DNA from: an uncultured Haemophilus sp.
GTDB taxonomy: Bacteria; Pseudomonadota; Gammaproteobacteria; Enterobacterales; Pasteurellaceae
Direction of reading: 5' to 3'
DNA length: 19,969 bases
NCBI GenBank assembly: GCA_905205995.1
Contig: CAJLFU010000032.1
Coordinates: 1 to 19,969 of the forward strand
Positions 13,016-19,969 of this stretch are shown here, one piece after another; position 1 is the stretch's first letter; each line of letters opens with the position of its first letter. Both the position numbers and the translations under genes were made by a program. A model generated the notes under the pieces. The model saw nothing but the letters and a program-made list of their open reading frames with translations, was not told the origin of the DNA and ran no database searches.

Positions 13016-15307
13016 TTATTGATTGAGGTAAAACTCAGTATATACCGATTCAATAGAATTAAACTCCGTAACATTATTAATTTGTGCTAAAGTTGTTAAC
13101 TTCATTGACTTTCTAAATCCATCTAACGGTACATTTCTAATTGGATTAGGTAAATTCAATGCTATACCTAATTCAAAAAGATAATCTAGACGTTCAGAAT
13201 CAGATATATATCCCGCCTGCTCTTCACTCAATGTATTACGCTTAACAATTGAAACCCTCTTCACTTGCCATACTTTGTTAATTATTTTATTACCTTGTTT
13301 ATCTTGCTCAGCTAATCCTAAAAAAGCGATTTCATTAACAATGTGTTGCAAGCCTTTATATTTCATCTCAAAAGTGTCTTGTGGTAAATGGTAGTATTTT
13401 GCTGTGCCATTTTTAAAACGTTCAAAGTATTCTATTGAACGTACATTTTCGCCCTCTTGTGCATGACCAAGAGAAACTAACATCGTTAAGTCGGTATAAA
13501 GTTGTTGCTTCATTCCTGTATAAGGAATTCGGCTTTGTTCTTGCACAAATAAATGCTCTTCCTTAATAAGTGGTGAAGAAAGTAGATAATTTCCTAACTG
13601 CGCTTTAAAAAAATCCCGTAACCAAATTGCACCTTGATTTTGTTGGCTAGGCAACAATGCAAATGCGCCAATACCGACTTCATCAATTCCGGCTTGATAC
13701 GGATTCTTCATATTAACTTGATCAAAAAAACCTGGATACAGGGCGTAAGCTCCAAACACAGGACGGCTTTTACCTTCATCCTGTTTAGCCCAAACTAATG
13801 CGTCACGATAACGATGCATTTGATTTATTGCATCATCTGGTACTAAGTCATCTTCACCATCATCGGAATTTAAACGGTATTTTGCATCAAATAACCAAAT
13901 AAAACGTTGTTTATTTGGGAAAAGTACTTCTAATAAAATATCTGGCTTTTGGGTGTTCAAATAAGACCTAATTTCTGTTTTTTGATGAAAGATTGGTTCA
14001 TGTGCAAGTTTAATTTTTAAACCATCTTGTCTCTCAAAATGAAATGCACCATACATTCCATCTTTCATCGTAAAATCAAGTTGATCAGAAAACATTAATT
14101 TTGCTTTCTGAGAACTGACCTCTTCAAAACCAAGTTCTTCAATTAACAATCGGCGAATAACTAAAAAGCACCACACTTCATAAAGTTCCGAAAGGGATTT
14201 TTGTGAAATTAGGCTCTGATGCGCAAGGACCTTTAAATAAAAACGTAACTCTTGCCAAATATGAAAAACCGTGGAATAACCTGGTTTCTGTTGCAGTACT
14301 AGCGAAATTTTTTCCAATCCTTTGAAGGTCCCAATATCATTAAAAAAAGATAGCGCTTGGAATTGTTTTAATGGTTTTTGCCAATTATTCAGCGTATCAA
14401 AAAATGCTTGGGAAAGTTGATTTTTGCTTGATTTAGCTAATGTTTGATTGATCTGAGTAAGCTTGTTATCTGTTTCAATAATCATCTGTTTAATAAAGCG
14501 ATTCTCTGGCGTATCAACACTTAATTTCTTCTTTTCAACAGCATATTTTTTATGATGTAACCCGTTTGCTAAATCATTTTTAATTTTATGGGTTTGCTTT
14601 GCAGACAACTTACCTTTTAAACGTTCCGCTTTTTGATATAAAGAATAGATCTGTAAACGGTTATGTGGTGAATTTTTAATAATTTTTAAAGCTTGACTGA
14701 ATTGTTGTTGTAATTGCTGAAAATGTGCAAGCCAAAATAGTGGGAAATACCCTTTCTCATTTGTTTTTCCAATGCCCTGCTCTGTTTTGGACGTAAGATT
14801 AAATCGCCAAAGAGGAAAGGCGTCATCAATAGCTTCATTAATAGGTTCAATATCTTGCTGAAGATCAATCTTTGTTGGTAGCACCATAAAAGAAAGCATG
14901 ATGGAATAAGCTTTTCCTACTTTATCTTCATAATAAATAGGTAAACTTAATTGCCCAATATCATTCCCTGTATTAATTACTCCAACAAGCATATTAGCGA
15001 CTTGAGAAAAGCGGAAACCGTCATTAATTAGCACAAGTTTATGACGCAATTCCGCATAACCAATAGGATCACGGAATTGAATTTCAAAATGGTATTGAGT
15101 ATTTTCAAAAAAGAGCGGTTGAATTTCATAAGATTTTTGCAAATCACCTGAAATTTCAAATTTTTCAGTTTGATAATGGATAGATGAACTTTCTGCTCTG
15201 CGTTTTTTTAAGGTTTGTTGATAGCGCGTAGTATTCTTTTCACTATCTTTCACATAAATAGAAAGCTCAAATACTTCATCTATTTGTTGATTAAAAATAC
15301 AATCCAT
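13016..15307 (-). CDS. McrC-like nuclease: DUF2357 and PD-(D/E)XK (DUF524/PDDEXK_7) protein
   Basis: This 763-residue protein is the likely nuclease subunit of a McrBC-type restriction system. The N-terminal half (about 1-350) fits DUF2357, ending in the TPENR motif (266-270) and helical segments. A YEVW motif (376-379) precedes a PD-(D/E)XK core: Pro455-Asp456 (KPDILLE), Asp474-Ala-Lys476 (FDAKYR) and then QMHRYRDAL (from 496). All expected catalytic residues are present, so it should be active. Residues about 545-763 form a further region with no obvious nuclease role (motifs EYFERFKNG, KYKGLQHIVNEI, GYISDSERLDYLFELG). The gene begins 5 nt after the AAA+ gene stop, with AAGGGA very close to its ATG, so it is translationally coupled. 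No uptake signal lies within it. The DUF names come from motif memory, not a search. Confidence 0.82.
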   Translation of the reverse strand: MDCIFNQQIDEVFELSIYVKDSEKNTTRYQQTLKKRRAESSSIHYQTEKFEISGDLQKSYEIQPLFFENTQYHFEIQFRDPIGYAELRHKLVLINDGFRFSQVANMLVGVINTGNDIGQLSLPIYYEDKVGKAYSIMLSFMVLPTKIDLQQDIEPINEAIDDAFPLWRFNLTSKTEQGIGKTNEKGYFPLFWLAHFQQLQQQFSQALKIIKNSPHNRLQIYSLYQKAERLKGKLSAKQTHKIKNDLANGLHHKKYAVEKKKLSVDTPENRFIKQMIIETDNKLTQINQTLAKSSKNQLSQAFFDTLNNWQKPLKQFQALSFFNDIGTFKGLEKISLVLQQKPGYSTVFHIWQELRFYLKVLAHQSLISQKSLSELYEVWCFLVIRRLLIEELGFEEVSSQKAKLMFSDQLDFTMKDGMYGAFHFERQDGLKIKLAHEPIFHQKTEIRSYLNTQKPDILLEVLFPNKQRFIWLFDAKYRLNSDDGEDDLVPDDAINQMHRYRDALVWAKQDEGKSRPVFGAYALYPGFFDQVNMKNPYQAGIDEVGIGAFALLPSQQNQGAIWLRDFFKAQLGNYLLSSPLIKEEHLFVQEQSRIPYTGMKQQLYTDLTMLVSLGHAQEGENVRSIEYFERFKNGTAKYYHLPQDTFEMKYKGLQHIVNEIAFLGLAEQDKQGNKIINKVWQVKRVSIVKRNTLSEEQAGYISDSERLDYLFELGIALNLPNPIRNVPLDGFRKSMKLTTLAQINNVTEFNSIESVYTEFYLNQ

Positions 15308-15312
15308 TTCCC

Positions 15313-17037
15313 TTATTTCCAGAAATGTGTAAACCCAAACTTCTCTAATTTAGTTTGCATCCAACTAATCTTCGCCTTACTCCGACATTCTATTTGAATA
15401 ACATCTCCTTCATTTGTTTCTCGTAATAAATCAATACGTTTTTTGCCTTCCCAAATAGCTGATAATTGTTCCCTCATTATCGCTTCTAAGTTAGTTAATA
15501 ATGATTTTTCACCATCAAAATCTAATTTTTCTGAGTCCCCTTCAATGCGAGGCAACACTTTCATCATTAGGAAATCATCCCAAATGGATTGTAGCTCAAT
15601 CTCATTTTTTGGATTGATACATTTCACAGAAAGTAGTAATTCATTTAATGCACGATAAGCTAATTCAAAAGGTGAATTCTTTAAAACACTATTTACTTCT
15701 GATAGAAATTCACAGCTTTCTTTAACAAAAGGTGAAGCAAAATTAAGAGATAAGCTCGCATCGGAATAAACAGGGTAGGTAAATGTCTTATTCTGAACAT
15801 TAGACAAGAAATAAGTATTAAAGTCATTCGGATAAAACTCATTAAAGTCGAAGCTTAATGCGCGATCTAAAACTTTCCGAGAGAATCCGTGAGTAGTTTC
15901 ATCCATATTTACTGTGCCTGCCACAATAAGATTAAATGGAATTGAAATTCCATTTTCTTTAAAATGCTCCCACAATATATCCCCTTCATCTAATCCCAAA
16001 TCAGTTGGTTGAATATTTTCAAGCACACTTGATTTTAATAAAGGATCGCATTGATATACTTCGCCATTCCATTGGCGAGTTTCTAGTATGGAAAGATAAT
16101 CCGCAAAATATTGCTCTACTGGCGCCAAGTTCATTTCATCTAAACAAAGCCAATAAGGTTGAATCTCATTTAATTGTTCCTCAGTTACTTTACCTGTTTT
16201 TAGGTCAAAGCCACCATCTGCAATATGTTTCCAGGCCTTCACAATAAAACGCAACACATCTGTGGTAATGTATTTTGGCTGACTTCCTAGATGAGAAATA
16301 TAACCTAATAAATCAGAAGGCTCATGCCAATCAGGACGAACGGAAACTAAACAGTAATTATCTAGCCCTGTTCGCTCTGCTTGTTGGCGAACAAAACGCG
16401 TTTTACCTATACCAGAAATACCGGCTAGGATGAGGAAGGGTTTAGATAACCTTATTATATTCATTTGTCTATCTACTTTTGAATCACTAGTATCATTAAA
16501 ATCACTATTTAATTGCAATTTATCATAAATATCAATCAATAGACTTAATTCACTTTTAATAACGTCATTAGATGGAAGAGTTTCTTTTGAATAATATTTT
16601 GAAATTATGTTAGAGTCTTTATATCTTGCTGCTTTATTAGATACACCTTCACCAAGATCTATTTCATCAAATGTAAATCCAGTATAGTTTGAAATATTTT
16701 TTATACTATTTTTTAATTTTGATGTTGTTTCTATTAATTCACTTTTAGAAATACCATCCGCTTTTTGTTGTAAGGAGAGATATACACCTGAGCAATCTCC
16801 TTTAAATAAATAAGTAACATATACATCTTTTCTCCTAGATATTTCAATCCATGGAACTGAAGCCCATACACCTTGACCAGGATGAAATTTAATTGAATAA
16901 TTTTTCTCTGCGAAATTATTTTTTATATCAGTAATTAAAGTATGAAATATTGGTTCATAATTTTCTTTTTTAAACGGCTGTTTTTTGATATCCAAATAAT
17001 TATTTAGAACTTTTAGCAACCCTTCTCTTAATGACAT
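15313..17037 (-). CDS. McrB-like AAA+ NTPase with MrcB_N DNA-recognition domain
   Basis: This 574-residue protein combines an N-terminal MrcB_N (DUF3578) domain (about 5-130; GQGVWASVPWIEI and YVTYLFKGDCSGVYLSL) with an AAA+ motor. The motor has Walker A GISGIGKT (206-213), Walker B LCLDEMN (297-303), a sensor-type GTVNMDE (374-380) and arginine-finger candidates in SRKVLDRAL (386-394). In E. coli, McrB reads modified cytosine and uses GTP to drive McrC. Aligned by eye, its Trp49, Tyr64 and Leu68 match Trp63, Tyr73 and Leu77 here, while Tyr41 is Gln55. Nucleotide preference cannot be told. ATG 17037 has AAGGA upstream. The recognition-side DNA is very AT-rich (22.5% GC by hand count over 16501-16740). 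No uptake signal is present. The gene is paired with the nuclease gene 5 nt downstream. Confidence 0.85.
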   Translation of the reverse strand: MSLREGLLKVLNNYLDIKKQPFKKENYEPIFHTLITDIKNNFAEKNYSIKFHPGQGVWASVPWIEISRRKDVYVTYLFKGDCSGVYLSLQQKADGISKSELIETTSKLKNSIKNISNYTGFTFDEIDLGEGVSNKAARYKDSNIISKYYSKETLPSNDVIKSELSLLIDIYDKLQLNSDFNDTSDSKVDRQMNIIRLSKPFLILAGISGIGKTRFVRQQAERTGLDNYCLVSVRPDWHEPSDLLGYISHLGSQPKYITTDVLRFIVKAWKHIADGGFDLKTGKVTEEQLNEIQPYWLCLDEMNLAPVEQYFADYLSILETRQWNGEVYQCDPLLKSSVLENIQPTDLGLDEGDILWEHFKENGISIPFNLIVAGTVNMDETTHGFSRKVLDRALSFDFNEFYPNDFNTYFLSNVQNKTFTYPVYSDASLSLNFASPFVKESCEFLSEVNSVLKNSPFELAYRALNELLLSVKCINPKNEIELQSIWDDFLMMKVLPRIEGDSEKLDFDGEKSLLTNLEAIMREQLSAIWEGKKRIDLLRETNEGDVIQIECRSKAKISWMQTKLEKFGFTHFWK

Positions 17038-17055
17038 TTTTTAATCCTTTATTTA

Positions 17056-17088
17056 TAAAAAACGGTCAGCTCTAAAAGAGCTGACCGT
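17056..17088 (-). terminator. Intrinsic terminator of valS
   Basis: A perfect 12-bp stem ACGGTCAGCTCT/AGAGCTGACCGT (17062-17073 with 17077-17088) with a 3-nt loop is followed on the minus strand by TTTTTATAAAT. It begins 15 nt after the valS stop. Only about 18 nt separate its T tract from the McrB-like start codon, which leaves almost no room for an independent promoter. Confidence 0.9.
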
Positions 17089-17103
17089 CCTTATCATCAA
17101 AAA

Positions 17104-19968
17104 CTACAACGCTTCAATCGCTTTATACTGCTCTTGGATTTTTTCTAATCCAGATTGGTATTCCGCTTGTTTTTCACGTTCTTTCGCAATCACTGCTTCA
17201 GGTGCTTTAGCCACAAAAGCTTCGTTGCTGAGTTTATTCTCGATGCGTTTAACTTCATTTTGATATTTTTCAATCTCTTTAGTTAAACGGGCAAGCTCTG
17301 CTTCTTTATTGATAAAGCCAGCCATTGGTACGAGCAATTCAGCATTACCAACGAGTTTCGCTACCGCAAGCGGTGCAGTTTCATTTGCGGCTAACACTTG
17401 AATATTGTCTAACTTCGCCATGGCTTTTAAAAGAGCGGTCTGTTTTTCGAGAATTTTTGCGTTTTCTGCGCTTAAATTACGGAATAACAGATCTAATCCT
17501 TTGCTTGGTGCGATGTTGCTTTCTGCACGAATATTACGTACGGCAACGATCACTTCTTTTAACCACTCAATTTCAGCTTCTGCTTCTGGATCAAAGCCGT
17601 TCTCTTCCACTTGTGGGAAAGGTTGTAACATAATGCTGTCAGCAGTAATGTCCACAAACCCTTTCACTTTTTGCCAAATTTCTTCGGTAATAAATGGAAT
17701 CAGCGGATGTGCTAAACGTAACAATTTTTCTAACACGTGAACCAAGGTTTGGCTTGCTGCACGAATTTGTGCTGCATTGCCATTTGCAAATACTGGTTTA
17801 GTCAATTCTAAATACCAGTCGCAGAATTGGTTCCAGGTAAATTCATAAATCGCATTGGCACAAAGGTCGAAACGATATTGGCTTAATGAATTACGGAAAG
17901 TTTCCACTGTGCGATTGAATTCTGATTGAATCCAACGATCCGCTAATGAGAACTCGATCTCGCCTTCGCTTAAATCTAATTTTTCATTCGTTAAGACGAA
18001 ACGGCTTGCATTCCACAATTTGTTACAGAAGTTGCGGTAGCCTTCTAAACGTTTCATATCCCAGTTGATGTCACGACCGTTTGAAGCCAATGCGGCTAAT
18101 GTGAAACGCAATGCGTCTGTACCGTGAGCTGCGATACCATCTGCAAATTCTTTGCGGGTTGCTTTAGCAATTTTCTCTGCTAATTGCGGTTGCATCATGT
18201 TGCCGGTACGTTTTTCAAGTAAATCTTCAAGGCTAATGCCGTCAATCATATCGATTGGGTCAAGCACGTTACCTTTCGATTTCGACATTTTTTGACCTTG
18301 TTCATCACGGATTAAGCCCGTTACGTACACGGTTTTGAATGGTACTTGTGGTTTGCCATTTTCATCTTTCACGAAGTGCATCGTAAACATAATCATACGC
18401 GCAACCCAGAAGAAGATAATGTCAAAGCCGGTGATTAACACATCCGTTGGGTGAAACATTTTGAGCTCTTTAGTTTGCTCTGGCCAACCTAAGGTAGAGA
18501 ACGTCCATAAGCCTGATGAGAACCACGTGTCTAACACGTCTTCATCTTGCTTGAGTTCAACCGCAGAATCTAAGTTGTATTTTGACCGCACTTCTTCTTC
18601 GTTGCGCGCGACATACACATTGCCTTCAGCATCATACCACGCTGGAATACGGTGTCCCCACCAAAGTTGGCGAGAGATACACCAATCTTGAATATCACGC
18701 ATCCAAGAGAAATAAAGGTTTTCATATTGTTTCGGCACAAATTGGATTTCTCCATCTTCCACTGCTTTAATCGCCACATCAGCAAGCGGTTTCACGCTCA
18801 CATACCATTGGTCAGTTAGCATCGGCTCGATTGGTACACCACCACGGTCGCCATAAGGCACTTTCAAATCGTGCGGTTTGATTTCGTCTAATAAACCAAG
18901 TGCTTCAAAATCTGCCACGATTTTCTTACGTGCAGCGAAACGCTCTAAACCACGGTAATCTGCAGGAATCGTCGCTTCATAGCCGGCAAGTGGTTTACCA
19001 TCAGTACCGATAATTTCCGCTTCATCACGGATATCCGCATTTAAGGTTAATACGTTAACCATTGGCAAGCTGTGACGTTTACCCACTTCGTAGTCGTTGA
19101 AGTCATGCGCAGGGGTGATTTTCACTACACCGGTACCGAATTCACGATCGACATATTCATCGGCAATAATCGGAATTTCGCGATTAGCTAGTGGCAGAAC
19201 CACTGTTTTACCGATTAAAGATTGATAACGTTCATCTTCAGGATGCACCGCCACCGCTGTATCGCCCAACATGGTTTCTGGACGTGTAGTTGCCACCACT
19301 AAATAATCTTTACCATCCGCCGTTTTTGCACCATTTGCTAACGGATAACGGAAATGCCAAAGGGAACCTTTGCTCTCTTTGTTTTCCACTTCTAAATCAG
19401 AAATCGCCGTGTGAAGTTTTGGATCCCAGTTTACTAAGCGTTTGCCACGGTAAATCAACCCTTCTTCGTGCAAGCGAACAAACACTTCTTTTACGGCGTT
19501 AGATAAACCGTCATCCATGGTAAAACGCTCACGTTCCCAGTCGATTGAGTTACCTAAACGACGCATTTGTTGGCTGATTGTGCCACCTGAATAGGATTTC
19601 CAATCCCAGATTTTGTTGATGAACGCTTCACGACCATAATCGTGGCGGGTTTTACCTTCTTCTGCGGCGATTTTACGCTCCACCACCATTTGGGTTGCGA
19701 TACCCGCGTGGTCTGTCCCCGCTTGCCATAAGGTGTTATGCCCTTCCATACGGTTAAAACGGATTAAAGTATCCATTAAGGTTTGTTGGAAAGCATGCCC
19801 CATGTGTAGAGAACCCGTTACGTTCGGTGGCGGAATCGCAATGCAATAGCTCGGCGCATTTTCATTTTCAGACGGTTTAAAATAACCGCTCTCTTCCCAA
19901 TGTTGATAAAGGGCTTGTTCTACCGCAGACGGATTAAAACGGTCTGCCATTTCGAATTTTTGTGTCAT
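17104..19968 (-). CDS. valS: Valyl-tRNA synthetase ValS
   Basis: This 954-residue class I aminoacyl-tRNA synthetase attaches valine to tRNA-Val in the cytoplasm. The HIGH motif appears as HMGH (PPNVTGSLHMGHA, near residue 58) and the KMSKS motif as GQKMSKSKGN. The editing (CP1) domain carries TTRPETMLGDTAVAVHPED. A C-terminal coiled coil (EAELARLTKEIEKYQNEVKRI, shown in part) is typical of ValRS and contacts the tRNA. Length agrees with the family (about 951 in E. coli). The start at 19968 is one base from the window end, so the upstream signals are not visible; Met7 is an alternative start. One uptake signal lies inside. GC is visibly higher than in the neighbouring McrBC-like genes. Confidence 0.97.
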   Translation of the reverse strand: MTQKFEMADRFNPSAVEQALYQHWEESGYFKPSENENAPSYCIAIPPPNVTGSLHMGHAFQQTLMDTLIRFNRMEGHNTLWQAGTDHAGIATQMVVERKIAAEEGKTRHDYGREAFINKIWDWKSYSGGTISQQMRRLGNSIDWERERFTMDDGLSNAVKEVFVRLHEEGLIYRGKRLVNWDPKLHTAISDLEVENKESKGSLWHFRYPLANGAKTADGKDYLVVATTRPETMLGDTAVAVHPEDERYQSLIGKTVVLPLANREIPIIADEYVDREFGTGVVKITPAHDFNDYEVGKRHSLPMVNVLTLNADIRDEAEIIGTDGKPLAGYEATIPADYRGLERFAARKKIVADFEALGLLDEIKPHDLKVPYGDRGGVPIEPMLTDQWYVSVKPLADVAIKAVEDGEIQFVPKQYENLYFSWMRDIQDWCISRQLWWGHRIPAWYDAEGNVYVARNEEEVRSKYNLDSAVELKQDEDVLDTWFSSGLWTFSTLGWPEQTKELKMFHPTDVLITGFDIIFFWVARMIMFTMHFVKDENGKPQVPFKTVYVTGLIRDEQGQKMSKSKGNVLDPIDMIDGISLEDLLEKRTGNMMQPQLAEKIAKATRKEFADGIAAHGTDALRFTLAALASNGRDINWDMKRLEGYRNFCNKLWNASRFVLTNEKLDLSEGEIEFSLADRWIQSEFNRTVETFRNSLSQYRFDLCANAIYEFTWNQFCDWYLELTKPVFANGNAAQIRAASQTLVHVLEKLLRLAHPLIPFITEEIWQKVKGFVDITADSIMLQPFPQVEENGFDPEAEAEIEWLKEVIVAVRNIRAESNIAPSKGLDLLFRNLSAENAKILEKQTALLKAMAKLDNIQVLAANETAPLAVAKLVGNAELLVPMAGFINKEAELARLTKEIEKYQNEVKRIENKLSNEAFVAKAPEAVIAKEREKQAEYQSGLEKIQEQYKAIEAL
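18585..18593 (-). repeat. DNA uptake signal sequence (USS)
   Basis: Perfect ACCGCACTT inside valS. It is the first uptake signal on the valS side of the McrBC-like module. Confidence 0.9.
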
Positions 19969-19969
19969 T

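Noticed and set aside
17405..17740. Plus-strand open frames (102 and 111 residues) opposite valS
   Set aside because: They lie antisense to the conserved C-terminal part of ValS, overlap each other and have no start signals.

Overview
The window looks like chromosomal DNA from a Pasteurellaceae bacterium, most likely the genus Haemophilus (H. parainfluenzae or a close relative is my guess). The strongest clue is the Haemophilus-type DNA uptake signal: I count 13 perfect copies of the 9-mer AAGTGCGGT (either strand) by eye. A competence-type CRP-S site and an OmpA/P5-type porin agree with this. Most genes are ordinary housekeeping or envelope genes at moderate GC.

Layout. (1) 1-514: 5' part of a competence pseudopilin gene (comN-like, minus strand, cut by the window edge), with a near-perfect CRP-S operator in the divergent intergenic region it shares with suhB. 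(2) 515-1315: suhB. (3) 1361-5841: minus-strand thiamine uptake cluster thiB-thiP-thiQ, followed by bioB, headed by a promoter and a TPP riboswitch. A bidirectional terminator built from two inverted uptake signals separates suhB from bioB. (4) 5904-8189: grxD and a lemA-TPM-TPM envelope cluster, all on the minus strand. (5) 8226-9394: ompA (P5). (6) 9395-9793: a structured divergent intergenic region with an orphan terminator. (7) 9794-12871: ydiJ, a large FAD/Fe-S D-2-hydroxyacid dehydrogenase. (8) 13016-17037: a two-gene McrBC-like type IV restriction module, free of uptake signals and bounded by an intrinsic terminator at each end. (9) 17104-19968: valS, complete, starting at the right edge.

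How the genes work together. ThiB captures thiamine or its phosphates in the periplasm and ThiP/ThiQ import it; the riboswitch upstream of thiB should shut this off when TPP is abundant. The sequence supports a specific switching model in which two mutually exclusive helices either hide the thiB start codon or open it. bioB lies 73 nt behind thiQ with no visible terminator, so it may share this control. LemA and two TPM proteins form a probable envelope or stress cluster of uncertain role. The McrB-like AAA+ protein and the DUF2357/PD-(D/E)XK nuclease should form a modified-DNA-dependent restriction complex. By eye, the base-flipping pocket of E. coli McrB is largely retained, while the extra C-terminal region of the nuclease is unexplained. 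This module is the accessory part of the window and the most interesting part.
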